A stretch of 64,000 nucleotides of DNA from Opitutia bacterium (GTDB lineage Bacteria > Verrucomicrobiota > Verrucomicrobiia > Opitutales > UBA953), in contig CANGFP010000003.1 of the NCBI GenBank assembly GCA_947453335.1, positions 96,704 to 160,703 on the forward strand. Reading direction: 5' to 3'. The notes below the pieces were generated by a model. That model was not told where the DNA came from. It saw only the letters and a list, made by a program, of their open reading frames with translations, and searched no databases. Of the stretch, positions 26,044-34,616 are shown piece by piece; positions within the stretch are counted from its first letter, which is position 1; the number at the start of each line of letters is the position of its first letter. A program made the translations under genes and the position numbers.

Positions 26044-26616
26044 TTAACTCCACTCGACGCGGCGATGCCTCAGCGAGTGGAGCCTCTTGGGTAACTCGGG
26101 TTCTCGCCCCTTGGCGCAACTGGAGTGGAAGCCAACCAACATATCAGCCAGCTGTAAGCATGGGCTTCCATGGGATGGCTCAATCCTTACTTCCGAGACG
26201 CCAGTAGCCAAACGCAACTGCGCAGCTCGACGACGATTTCTCTCCCCGTCCATCACAAGTCGGATCTTTCGGTTGTCACCAACCAAGTCCTGTACGCACC
26301 TATTCAGCAACACCCCCTCAGGAGCGGACAAAGGGGAGATGAGTGGCCTGCTTTTTCGCCACACAATCGCGAGATGCTCCGGAATCACAGGCAAGAGCCG
26401 CTCCATGAACTCCATCCGCATTTCGGGCCTCATCTTTGCCCATTTGAGCTCGCCGCGCCAAGAAAACTCCTGACGGAAGGACTCGTGTCTCTCTGCGATA
26501 CGGGCGGAATGGCTGGCGTCCTCGCAGATGAACGCGCAAATCACCAACAGCGGTGAAGCCCCAGCCGCGACGTCGGCACCGGAATCGCCGGTCTCATCGC
26601 AGAAGATGGTGCGCAC
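26044..26616 (-). CDS. DUF3800 protein (copy 1)
   Basis: A 190-residue protein from a GTG start. It opens with FCDETGDSG, the first acidic motif of the DUF3800 family, and ends with PCLQLADMLVGFH, the conserved QxAD motif; RLVMDGER lies between them. DUF3800 proteins are predicted RNase H-like fold enzymes, often in accessory regions, with no settled function. A second member lies 513 bp away, but the two are not close copies. Confidence 0.75.
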   Translation of the reverse strand: MRTIFCDETGDSGADVAAGASPLLVICAFICEDASHSARIAERHESFRQEFSWRGELKWAKMRPEMRMEFMERLLPVIPEHLAIVWRKSRPLISPLSAPEGVLLNRCVQDLVGDNRKIRLVMDGERNRRRAAQLRLATGVSEVRIEPSHGSPCLQLADMLVGFHSSCAKGREPELPKRLHSLRHRRVEWS

Positions 26617-27129
26617 GGCTAATTGGCGCTCGAAAACAGATTCCAGCGCAATACGCGGCCCTTAGTGAACATCCTTCACGCAATAACCATCAGGGCCGCG
26701 CGTCGTTTGGTGAACGGACGCGGGCGGAGACAGATGAGGGTTGCGGGGTGGGGGTTGGGGAAGGTGAAGAGTGCAGAGTACGGATTACGGAGCAAAGGGG
26801 GCTGGTGGACTAGAGTATGGGGGACTAGGGGTTGTGTCGCCGCGGCGCGGGGCTTTACATGGGTAGGGTCGGGACGGCGTCACGACCTGGAGAGATATCG
26901 AGTTGCGAATGTCGTTTGGCGAACGGACGCGACGCGGTCGCGTCCCTACCCGCGGGCGGAGGCCGCGACACAATCGCTGGTCAACGGGGTAGCTGCCTGA
27001 GGGGTTATCCGCTGCCCGCGGGCTTGACGGATGCCAGCGGCCACCTTGAATACTAAATGTATCCGAAACCAGCCGAAGGGCTGACGTATGATACCACCAG
27101 GGGGCCGCCGCAAGGCGGCCTCGCTTCAT
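26617..27129. repeat. spacer with REP doublet 26862-26950
   Basis: No gene. About 26736-26795 holds the GGGTTG and GATTACGG modules. Positions 26829-26853 hold GTGTCGCCGCGGCGCGG. Positions 26862-26887 are unit A (GTCGGGACGGCGTCACGAC core) and 26918-26950 are unit B (GGACGCGACGCGGTCGCGTC core), together an 89-bp doublet. A GCGGGCGGAGGCCGCGACAC fragment follows. The 3' part contains a GGGGGCCGCCGCAAGGCGGCC hairpin at about 27101-27121, just downstream of the next minus-strand gene, which could terminate it. Confidence 0.65.
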
Positions 27130-27783
27130 TTAGAGTTCAACCCAGCCCAAGGATCTCTCGTTAAGACGTCGGATCAACTGGTGAGCCCCCTGCTCCTTGA
27201 GATAGCGGTTTGGGGACTTGGACTGCTTTAGTAGATACGCCAGTAAATCCGCGAGTTGCAACTGGACCGATTCACTGGAAGCGCGCGCCAACGGCCGATC
27301 AATGATGTGCGCAAGCCCATCGCAACTCCAACAGGCAGGACGCTTGTGCATCTGGTCGTGAATGATCATTCCGAGATTTCCAGGCCCCATCGCAGCATCG
27401 CCCAGCCATGAGACGAGATCGGCGAGACACCTGCTTCCCACGCACTCGAGCGGATCGCCGGAGGTTTTTTCCAAGGTCCAACCAAAGAAGCTCAACTCGC
27501 TGCTGCGAGCCAGCAGCCCGATGAGCTTCCGTACGATAAGGAGCCTCTCTTCCCGTCTGAGGCCACAGTGGATCTTGGCCGAACCAAGGAATTCCGCCGA
27601 ATGGATCTCCTGCCCGACATTCAGGCCATAAGTCTGCTCAGCCCATTTCCTGAACTCACGTAACCTTTGGTCGACCGAATGCCAATCGGCATGATGGACC
27701 GAAAACCCAGCAAGGATATAGTAACGAGTCGGCGAATTGGACAGACCGGGATCGCCGCTCTCGTCCAGGTAGATGATCTGCAT
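27130..27783 (-). CDS. DUF3800 protein (copy 2)
   Basis: A 217-residue protein with YLDESGDPGLSNSP at the N-terminus, FFGWTLEK in the centre and VQLQLADLLAYLLK near the end, the three landmarks of DUF3800. The acidic DESGD and QxAD residues expected for a metal-dependent RNase H-like site are present. A GC-rich hairpin lies just beyond the stop. Its partner at 26044-26616 faces the same way. The function is unknown. Confidence 0.8.
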   Translation of the reverse strand: MQIIYLDESGDPGLSNSPTRYYILAGFSVHHADWHSVDQRLREFRKWAEQTYGLNVGQEIHSAEFLGSAKIHCGLRREERLLIVRKLIGLLARSSELSFFGWTLEKTSGDPLECVGSRCLADLVSWLGDAAMGPGNLGMIIHDQMHKRPACWSCDGLAHIIDRPLARASSESVQLQLADLLAYLLKQSKSPNRYLKEQGAHQLIRRLNERSLGWVEL

Positions 27784-28189
27784 CGGGGGATTGCAGTGCG
27801 AAGGCGCTTACTTGAGCAATTACCCAAGACTGAGGCTCAAACCCTGAGGGCAACCGCAGGGAATCATATGAAGGCATTTCCGCGATTCGGTTCATGTGTC
27901 GCCGCGGTGCGGCGTAGTCTTTTAATGGTAGGGTCGGGACGGCGTCACGACCTAGGGATGCGGAGTTCCGCATCTTGCTCGGCGAACGGATGCGACGCGG
28001 TCGCGTCCCTGCCCGAGGGCAGAGCCCGCGACACAACAACTAGTCACCAGGTCAACTGGGCAGCTAGGCAGCTAGGGCAACACCACGGGGTCTGGCCACG
28101 TCGCGTGAACGCGACAAAGCCAGACCCCATGGTGCGAAGCAGCTAGGTCGTGACGCCGTCCCGACCCTACCTGAGGCAACGTCCCGAAC
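27784..28189. repeat. spacer with REP doublet and a composite palindrome
   Basis: Positions 27927-28013 are the A-B doublet. Positions 28081-28096 and 28119-28134 are 16-base arms (CACCACGGGGTCTGGC, one mismatch) whose 22-base loop has its own hairpin GTCGCG-TGAA-CGCGAC. Positions 28146-28171 are another unit A, in inverse orientation. I see no gene. Confidence 0.65.
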
Positions 28190-28828
28190 CTACCCGACGG
28201 AGTCGGGGAGCTGATCGAGGGCGGTGATGAACTTGTCGGCGCCGGCCTTGACCTTGGGGCGCTGTGCGTAGCGGCCGAAGCCGACCATGAGGTCGACGTC
28301 CGGCTTCACCTCAAGGTCGCTGGCGCCGTCGCCGACCATGACGACGCGGGTGGCCTGGAATTCGGCGCGGAGACGGCGCGCGACCTCGTTCTTGCCCTTG
28401 GTGCGGCAGGTCGGGCAGGTCTCGTCAAAGCCGGCGTACGAGCCGTCGGGCTTGAACTTCAGGACGACGGCTTCGACGCGCGCGATGCCGAGGAAGTCGG
28501 CGAAGGGTCGGATGGCCTGGGTAAAGCCGCCGCTGACGATGGCGATGGTCCAGCCGGCCGCGCGGAGCTTGGCCAGCGCGGCGACGGCGGTGGGCTCGAC
28601 GGTCGCGATGTACTTGGCGCCGATGGATTCGAGCTCGGCCTTCGTGGGCTGGATGATGTCAAGGCGCTTGGCGAAGATCGCTTCCATGGGCGTGCCGCCG
28701 TTCATGGCGGCGTTGGTCATGTCCTCGACGGCCTTGAAGACGTCGGGTCCGCGGAGACGGCCGAGTTCATCGATGCCTTCGAGGGAAGACAGGGTTGAAT
28801 CGCAATCGAGGAGCAGGAGCTTGGACAC
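28190..28828 (-). CDS. serB: phosphoserine phosphatase
   Basis: A 212-residue HAD-family enzyme that removes phosphate from phosphoserine, the last step of serine synthesis. LLLDCDSTLSS (Asp8 and Asp10) is motif I, AIVSGGFTQ is motif II with the Ser-Gly-Gly-Phe typical of SerB, and MVGDGASDLEV supplies the acidic motif. The GTG at 28828 is chosen because codons upstream translate only the repeat-rich spacer into Pro-Ser runs. There is no ACT domain, so this is the short form. Confidence 0.85.
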   Translation of the reverse strand: MSKLLLLDCDSTLSSLEGIDELGRLRGPDVFKAVEDMTNAAMNGGTPMEAIFAKRLDIIQPTKAELESIGAKYIATVEPTAVAALAKLRAAGWTIAIVSGGFTQAIRPFADFLGIARVEAVVLKFKPDGSYAGFDETCPTCRTKGKNEVARRLRAEFQATRVVMVGDGASDLEVKPDVDLMVGFGRYAQRPKVKAGADKFITALDQLPDSVG

Positions 28829-29425
28829 GGAAGGAAGGGGCGGAAGAAAAGAGTGCAGCGTCGAGTGCTGTATCGAGGGAGGAATAGAGGACGGAATCGA
28901 TGGAGGAGTCGAGGGAGGAGTCGAGGGAGGTGACGGGTGCTGGTGGGGGTTGAGGGGTGTGTCGCCGCGTTGCGGCGGGGCATGGGGGTTTGGGTAGGGA
29001 TGCGGGCGGAGCCCGCGGAGGGTTGGGGGTTGAGGGTTGAGGGAAATTGCAGGCGGCGAAGCCGCCACATCTTTCGACTCATTCCTCCATCCTCGATTCA
29101 GTGACAGCACAACCGCTTGCCACCTAGTCAACGGGTCAACTGGTCACCTAGGTCGTAACGCCGTTCCGTCCCTACCCGTGAAAAGCGGTTGGTGGTTAGC
29201 GGTTGGCGGTAAGGGAAAGCAGAACGACCCGAGGCAGGATAACTAAGGCGAAACGGGAAACGGAATAATGGCGCGCGGCCAGAGGCCGCAGCACAACCGC
29301 GACCCGCAACCCCCTGCCCTCAACCCGATATAGCACCAACGGGGTCAGGCCACGTCGCGTGAACGCGACAAAGCCAGAACCCATGGTGCGAGGCGACTAG
29401 GGCAGCACGCGGTGCTGCCCCTACC
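28829..29425. repeat. repeat-rich spacer with four module types
   Basis: There is no gene. Tandem GAGTCGAGGGAG-like units lie at 28855-28935. GTGTCGCCGCGTTGCGGCGG is at 28961-28980, followed by GGGTTG-type runs to 29040. Unit A (inverse) is at 29151-29176. A palindrome related to 28081-28134, with the same loop hairpin, is at 29334-29388. Hairpin C (GGCAGCACGCGGTGCTGCC) is at 29400-29425, touching the stop of the next gene. Confidence 0.6.
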
Positions 29426-29830
29426 TTACTTGCAGCAGCCGGGCTTGCCGGCGACGAGGTCGGCGGCGCGTGCGAGGATTTCCTTCTTCGTGGCTTCGTC
29501 GGTCGCCTGGGCGGCGAGAAGCTCGAGGGCCTTGAGGTTGCCGGACTTCACCGAAGCGTGGTGAGCGGCGGAGAAACCGCGGCGGGCGTAGAAGAGGAAC
29601 GAGAGGAGCAGGAGCAGCTGCGCCGTGAAGGCGGTGAGGTGTCCGACGATGCGCTCGGCGGCGCCGCGCTCGCCCGCGCCGGCAGCGTTATGGATGAAGG
29701 CGACGCCGTCCTTAGCGATGATGACCGCGACGATGACGGCGAGGAGGATCGCCAGGCGAGCGGACCAACGACGGCACTTGGCGGCGCGGCAGAAGATTTC
29801 GGAGGCGGAGGTAGGAGCGGTGCAGGCCAT
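29426..29830 (-). CDS. small membrane protein, unknown
   Basis: A 134-residue protein with two membrane segments (LAILLAVIVAVIIA near 26-40 and AFTAQLLLLLSFLFYA near 67-82). A cytosolic helical tail (KALELLAAQATDEATKKEIL) ends in PGCCK. The N-terminus has cysteines but no signal peptide. The family is not recognised. A GC-rich hairpin starts directly at its stop codon and could serve as its terminator. Confidence 0.5.
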   Translation of the reverse strand: MACTAPTSASEIFCRAAKCRRWSARLAILLAVIVAVIIAKDGVAFIHNAAGAGERGAAERIVGHLTAFTAQLLLLLSFLFYARRGFSAAHHASVKSGNLKALELLAAQATDEATKKEILARAADLVAGKPGCCK

Positions 29831-30450
29831 GGTTGTAAGTAGGGAGATGGGGTTGAGGGTTGGGGTCTAGGGGGATGGGGGACTAGAGTATGGGGGAAGG
29901 GTTTAGGGGATGGGGGAGGGATGGCAAGGGGAAGAGGACTGAGTACGGAGTACTGAGTGCGGAGGGAGGGCGGAGTCCGACGCGGGTTGCGGGGTGAGGG
30001 GTGCGGGTCGGGGAAAGCGTAGAGGGCGGCGGGGAGTTTCTAACCGCCAACCGATTACCCCTAACCGCTTCATTAGGGGACGAGGGGTTGTGCCGCCGCG
30101 GTGCGGCGTGGCCTTTTACAGGTAGGGTCGGGACGGCGTCACGACCCAGGGTTGCGGAGGTGCGCACGTTGTTCGGCGAACGGACGCGACGCAGTCGCAT
30201 CCCTACCCGAGGCAATGCGAAAAAGGGGGAGCGGAAACCGGGATGTTGGCACGCGGCCAGAGGCCGCAGCACAACCGCAACCCACAACCCAATCCAAAAG
30301 GCAGCTAGGACGTGACGCCGTCCCGTCCCTACCCGTTGCAGCTAGGTCGTAACGCCGTTCCGACCCTACCACAAGGCAGCCAGGGCAGCACGCGGTGCTG
30401 CCCCTACCTTATTCGCTTTCAGGCTTCCGGGGATTGGGCTAGGAAACGGC
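29831..30450. repeat. repeat-rich spacer before the ThuA-like gene
   Basis: No gene. The long GGGTTGCGGGGTGAGGGG module with GTAGAGGGCGGCGGGGAG and CTAACCGCCAACCG lies at 29984-30080. GTGCCGCCGCGGTGCGGCG follows at 30088-30106. The A-B doublet spans 30121-30207. Two further unit A copies lie at 30308-30333 and 30345-30370, and hairpin C at 30383-30408. The last 40 bases are free for a promoter of the next gene. Confidence 0.65.
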
Positions 30451-31263
30451 ATGCGTTTCCTGCTACCCCTGCTTGCTGCGTTTGGCCTGTTCGCCGCGGA
30501 CACCGCTCCGCAGACCGGCGGCCCGGATCCGATTCCGACGTCCGGCCCGGGCTCGCGTCCGTTGCGCGTCTTCCTGCGCTCCGGCCCGAAGTCCCATGGC
30601 CCCGGCGACCATGACCACCCGTCGTTCCTCCGTGATTGGGTGCCGCTGCTGAACGCCCGCGGCGCGGTCGCCAAAGGCGGCGACGTGTTCCCGACCGCCG
30701 CCGAGCTCGCCGAGACCGACGTGCTCATCATCCACCGCCAGGTCGGCGGCAACTTCAAGCCCGCCGAACGCGCGCTGATCGACGAATACGCCAAGCGCGG
30801 CGGAGGCTTCGTGGTCATCCACGCCGGCGCCGTGGCCAGCCAGACCGGCAAGCCCGAGGTCGACGACCCCGCGACCGACTACTACCGCGACCTCCTCGGC
30901 GGCACCTGGCGCAACAAGGTCACGAAGTGGCGCGAAGGCCCGATGCAGCTCAACTTCGTGGACAAGGAGCACCCGATCACGAAGGGCATCGCCGACTTCG
31001 GCATGAAGGACGAGATCTACTACGACCTCGAGATGCTGCCCGGAGCCCATGCGCTCGCGACCGCGCCCACGCCCAAGAAGAAAGGCGACGGCTTCGAGGC
31101 GCAGACCCAGCTCTGGACGTACGAGAAGCCCGGCGCGCAGCGCGCCTTCGTCTTCATCCCTGGCCACACCTACGTGAACTTCGCCCGACCCGACGTGCAG
31201 ACCCTGCTGCTGCGCGGCATCGCCTGGGCGGGGAAGAGGCCGGTGGATACGCTCGCGAAGTAA
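30451..31263 (+). CDS. secreted ThuA-like domain protein
   Basis: A 270-residue exported protein with a signal peptide (MRFLLPLLAAFGLFAAD) and a ThuA-like glutamine-amidotransferase-fold domain: LIIHRQVGG, KRGGGFVVIHAG, a DYYRDLLGGTW segment, KEHPITKGI and VFIPGHTYVNF. ThuA-like proteins are frequent in Planctomycetes and Verrucomicrobia next to sugar-degradation genes, but their catalytic role is not settled. The gene is isolated between two repeat-filled spacers. Confidence 0.75.
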   Translation: MRFLLPLLAAFGLFAADTAPQTGGPDPIPTSGPGSRPLRVFLRSGPKSHGPGDHDHPSFLRDWVPLLNARGAVAKGGDVFPTAAELAETDVLIIHRQVGGNFKPAERALIDEYAKRGGGFVVIHAGAVASQTGKPEVDDPATDYYRDLLGGTWRNKVTKWREGPMQLNFVDKEHPITKGIADFGMKDEIYYDLEMLPGAHALATAPTPKKKGDGFEAQTQLWTYEKPGAQRAFVFIPGHTYVNFARPDVQTLLLRGIAWAGKRPVDTLAK

Positions 31264-31720
31264 GCGCGGGCGAAGCCGACGAGGGTTGAGGGTTGCGGGG
31301 TGAGGGTCGGGGAAAGCGTAGAGGGCGGCGGGGAGTTTCTAACCGCCAACCGCTTACCCCTAACCGCTTCATTAGGGGACCAGGGATTGTGTCGCCGCAG
31401 TGCGGCATGGCTTTTCATGGGTAGGGTCGGGACGGCGTCACGACCTAGGGTGCGGAGGTGCGCACGTCTCTCGGCGAACGGACGCGACGCAGTCGCGTCC
31501 CTACCAGAGGCAGCACAAACCTAGACCCGCAACCCTCATCCCGCAACCCACGCGCAGCGTCCCTACCCGCGGGCGAAGTTCGCGACACAACAACTGGTCA
31601 ACCAGGACGTGACGCCGTCCCGTCCCTACCTCGAGACACCTAGGGCAGCACGCAGTGCTGCCCCTACCCGAGGCAGCATAACCGCGACCCGATACCCTCA
31701 ACCCTTCGGCATAAGCCGCC
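31264..31720. repeat. repeat-rich spacer with REP doublet 31420-31505
   Basis: No gene. The arrangement nearly repeats that of 29984-30207: a GGGTTG module at 31283-31320, CTAACCGCCAACCGC at about 31339, GTGTCGCCGCAGTGCGGC at about 31390, and the A-B doublet at 31420-31505. A GCGGGCGAAGTTCGCGACAC fragment is at about 31569, unit A at 31605-31630 and hairpin C at 31643-31668. Confidence 0.65.
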
Positions 31721-32242
31721 TCAGGCGCCGAGGATCTCCTTCATGCGACGGCGGCGATAGCGGAAGATGGCTTCGACCTTGGTCTTCACGAAAGGATAGG
31801 CGACCTCGCCGAGGGGCCAGAGCGGGAGCTTGTAGAGCACCTCGTCGTCCATGCGCGTCTTGCCGCCTTCATCGGCGAACGTGTGCGTGTGGTGCCAGAT
31901 GGCGTACGGCCCCTTGAGCTGTTCGTCGACGAACCCGTAGGGAGGATCCCAATGCGTGATCCGCGTGCGCCAGCCGAACGGCACCCCGCTGAGCTTGAGC
32001 TTGTAGTCGATGAGCGTCCCCTGCCCCATCACGATGGGCAGCGGAGTTACGATGCGGAAGTCGAGCTCCGGCGGGGTGATCGCCTGGAGGTTCTCGGCCT
32101 TGGAGAAGAACTCGAACACCTGCTCGATCGGCAGCGGCAGCAACGTGCTCTCGAAGTAGCGGTGCACGCCGCGAGGCAGGGAATGCGGGCGGGTCAGGTG
32201 GTCGCGGCGGTGGGAACGGATGACTTCGCTGTAATCTGACAC
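31721..32242 (-). CDS. SRPBCC-family protein
   Basis: About 173 residues forming a START/Bet v1-like ligand-binding domain: FESTLLPLPIEQVFEFFSKA, LQAITPPELDF, GVPFGWRTRITHW and KTRMDDEVLYKLPLWPLG. The family binds hydrophobic ligands or acts as cyclase- or AHSA1-like helpers. The start is uncertain: a GTG at 32242 is used here, and a GTG at 32167 would begin just before the domain. Codons further upstream run antisense to the next gene and are not credible. Confidence 0.7.
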   Translation of the reverse strand: MSDYSEVIRSHRRDHLTRPHSLPRGVHRYFESTLLPLPIEQVFEFFSKAENLQAITPPELDFRIVTPLPIVMGQGTLIDYKLKLSGVPFGWRTRITHWDPPYGFVDEQLKGPYAIWHHTHTFADEGGKTRMDDEVLYKLPLWPLGEVAYPFVKTKVEAIFRYRRRRMKEILGA

Positions 32243-32362
32243 GGCAGGGGTCGGGAAGGCCGCTAGGCTGGCCGAGGCGGCCAAGGCTGTCAAGGGACGC
32301 CGAAGGGAAAGGGCTTGCGGACGGGACGGGTCGGGTTTCTCGTAGGAGCCACTTACCGGCCC

Positions 32363-32860
32363 ATGTCCAACTCCCGCACCCGCCGCCACACCAAGGGCGC
32401 CTTCGGCAACAACAAGCCCCGCTCGATCGAACGCGAGTTCGCGCCCAAGCAGGCCCCGGCCGCGGAAGCCCCGACCGGCCCGACCTTCGCCGACAAGCTG
32501 GCGACCTACGCCCAGCCCATCCTCGAGCAGGCCGGCAGCAACCGCACCGCCGCCAAGGGAGCCATGAACGTGGCCATCCTCATCTGGAACGCCTCGATCG
32601 AGGGCGCGGAGAAGATCGCCGAAGCCAAGCAGAAGCTCGCCGGCCTCCCGGGCTCGTCCCCTGAGCAGGTCGAGGAACTCGTGACCACGATGCTGGAGCG
32701 CAAGAAGGAGCTCTACCCCGAAGAGAACCTCCTCATCACCAATTTCACCCTGAAGTTCAACCACCGCACCGGCACGACCTTCCGCGTCTCGGCGGTGAAC
32801 ATCAAGCCCGAGGGCCTCACCAAGAGCGCGGCCCAGGACGTCATCAAGGCGGTCCTGTAA
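32363..32860 (+). CDS. hypothetical protein
   Basis: A 165-residue soluble protein: a basic N-terminal tail (MSNSRTRRHTKGAF), a helical middle (YAQPILEQAGSNRTAAKGAM) and a C-terminal segment NFTLKFNHRTGTTFRVSAVN. I do not recognise a domain. It begins 120 bases from the divergent SRPBCC gene and ends 49 bases before pyrC, so it may be co-transcribed with pyrC. Confidence 0.5.
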   Translation: MSNSRTRRHTKGAFGNNKPRSIEREFAPKQAPAAEAPTGPTFADKLATYAQPILEQAGSNRTAAKGAMNVAILIWNASIEGAEKIAEAKQKLAGLPGSSPEQVEELVTTMLERKKELYPEENLLITNFTLKFNHRTGTTFRVSAVNIKPEGLTKSAAQDVIKAVL

Positions 32861-32909
32861 GGCCGCTTTCCCGTTGCCGAGGACGCCCCGGGCCCCGAAG
32901 GTCATGGGC

Positions 32910-34259
32910 ATGGCCACCGTCGTCCTCCGAAACGCCGAACTCATCAACGAAGGCCGCCGTCTGCAGGCGGACGTCCTCCTGCGCGACGGCGTCATCGAAC
33001 GCATCGGGACGATCCCGGCCGGCACCCGCGCCGACCGCGAGCTCGACCTGCGCGGCAAGCTGCTGCTGCCGGGGCTGATCGACGACCAAGTGCACTTCCG
33101 CGAACCGGGCCTGACCCACAAGGCAACCATCGCGAGCGAGGCCCGGGCAGCCGTCGCCGGCGGCGTGACGTCGTTCATGGAGATGCCGAACACCAACCCG
33201 CCCGCCACGACCCTCGAGGCCCTCGAGGCCAAGTACGCGCGCGCGGCCGAGACCTCCGTCGCCAACTATTCCTTCTTCTTCGGCGCCACCAACACCAACC
33301 TAGAAGTCGTCAAGGCCGTCGACCCCCGCCGCATCTGCGGCGTCAAGGTGTTCATGGGCTCCTCGACCGGCGACATGCTCGTCGACCAGGAGGCCACGCT
33401 CGAAGGCATCTTCCGCCACTCCCCCACCCTGATCGCGACGCATTGCGAGGACACCCCGGCCATCAAGGCCGCGGAGGCCGCGGCCAAGGCCAAGTGGGGC
33501 GAGGACGTCCCCGCCGCCGAACACGTCCGGATCCGTTCGGCCGAAGCCTGCTACGCCTCGTCGTCGATGGCCGTGACCCTGGCGAAGCGCCATGACGCCC
33601 GCCTCCACATCCTGCACATCACCACCGCCAAGGAGGTCGGCCTCTTCTCCAACGCCCCGCTCAAGGGCAAGCGCATCACCGCGGAGGCCTGCGTGCACCA
33701 CCTCTGGTTCGCCGAGGAGGACTACGCACGCCTCGGCCATAAGATCAAATGCAACCCCTCGGTGAAGACCGCGGCCGACCGCGCCGCCGTGCGCGCCGCC
33801 GTGCTCAGCGGCGCCATCGACGTCATCGCCACGGACCACGCCCCGCACACCCGCGAGGAGAAGGCCCAGACCTACTTCAAGGCCCCGTCCGGCCTGCCGC
33901 TCGTGCAGCACTCGCTGCTGATGCTCCTCGACCTCTGGAAGCAGGGCGTGCTCCCCCTCGAGACGATCGTCGAACGCGCGTGCCACGCGCCCGCGGTCCT
34001 CTTCGGGGTCGAGAAGCGCGGCTTCCTCCGCGAAGGCTACGCCGCCGACCTCGTGGTCGTCGACCCCTCCAAGCCGCACACCGTGCGCGCCGACAACGTC
34101 CTCTTCCAGTGCGGCTGGTCGCCGCTCGAAGGCCACACCTTCGCCTGCAGCATCGACCGCACCTTCGTCAACGGCGCCTGCGTCTACGAGGACGGCAAGC
34201 TCCGGGCGGACGCGCCGAAGGGGATGCGCCTGAGCTTCGACGGAAACGCACGGGCATAG
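32910..34259 (+). CDS. pyrC: dihydroorotase
   Basis: A 449-residue amidohydrolase of the class I dihydroorotase type, closing the dihydroorotate ring in pyrimidine synthesis. IDDQVHFREPGLTHK is the metal-site motif, in which the usual first His of HxH is Gln, a variant I recall from Bacteroidetes enzymes. MEMPNTNPP, the metal-linked lysine region CGVKVFMGSSTGD, HCEDTP, LHILHITTA and ATDHAPHTREEK are all present. Start: ATG at 32910 has GAAGG eight bases upstream; ATG at 32904 is too close to it. Confidence 0.88.
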   Translation: MATVVLRNAELINEGRRLQADVLLRDGVIERIGTIPAGTRADRELDLRGKLLLPGLIDDQVHFREPGLTHKATIASEARAAVAGGVTSFMEMPNTNPPATTLEALEAKYARAAETSVANYSFFFGATNTNLEVVKAVDPRRICGVKVFMGSSTGDMLVDQEATLEGIFRHSPTLIATHCEDTPAIKAAEAAAKAKWGEDVPAAEHVRIRSAEACYASSSMAVTLAKRHDARLHILHITTAKEVGLFSNAPLKGKRITAEACVHHLWFAEEDYARLGHKIKCNPSVKTAADRAAVRAAVLSGAIDVIATDHAPHTREEKAQTYFKAPSGLPLVQHSLLMLLDLWKQGVLPLETIVERACHAPAVLFGVEKRGFLREGYAADLVVVDPSKPHTVRADNVLFQCGWSPLEGHTFACSIDRTFVNGACVYEDGKLRADAPKGMRLSFDGNARA

Positions 34260-34616
34260 CCCGTGGAGGGTTGTAGGTTGAGGGGTGAGGGTTGGAGAGA
34301 AGACTAAGATTACGGATTACTGATTGCTGATTACAGGGCAGAGGGCGGCGGAGAGGGTTTCTGACCGCCAACCGCTAACCCGTAACCGCGACATTAGAGG
34401 ACTAGTGGGCTGCAGGTTCTGTAATCGGAAATCGGAACTCTGTACTCTTCGCACAACCCACACCCCGCACCCCTCAACCCTCAACCCAACCCACAAGGCA
34501 ACTAGGACGTGACGCCGTCCCGTCCCTACCCGAGGCACCTAGGGCAGCACGCGGTGCTGCCCCTACCTGTTACGGTTTGCGGGTTGTGGGTAAGGGGCTA
34601 TGAATCAGGAAACCCC
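34260..34616. repeat. repeat-rich spacer with units A and C
   Basis: No gene. GATTACGGATTACTGATTGC lies at 34310-34330, CTAACCCGTAACCGCGACAT at about 34375, and CTGTAATCGGAAATCGGAAC at 34419-34438. An ACCCCTCAACCCTCAACCC tract spans about 34469-34492. Unit A (inverse) is at 34505-34530 and hairpin C at 34542-34567. Confidence 0.6.

Noticed and set aside
25897..26094. Short plus-strand frame MTIGSSALVYG
   Set aside because: It overlaps the end of the DUF3800 gene on the other strand and starts in repeat DNA; no domain or ribosome site is visible.
28829..29131. N-terminal extension of serB
   Set aside because: The codons translate the GAGTCGAGGGA repeats into Pro-Ser-Thr runs. The SerB fold starts at 28828.
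25106..31720. CRISPR array
   Set aside because: The repeats are many, but they are spaced irregularly over kilobases, are palindromic and of several types, without uniform 30-40 bp spacers or cas genes.
32243..33265. N-terminal extension of the SRPBCC gene
   Set aside because: It runs antisense to the 32363 gene and pyrC and has no domain; the SRPBCC fold begins after 32242.
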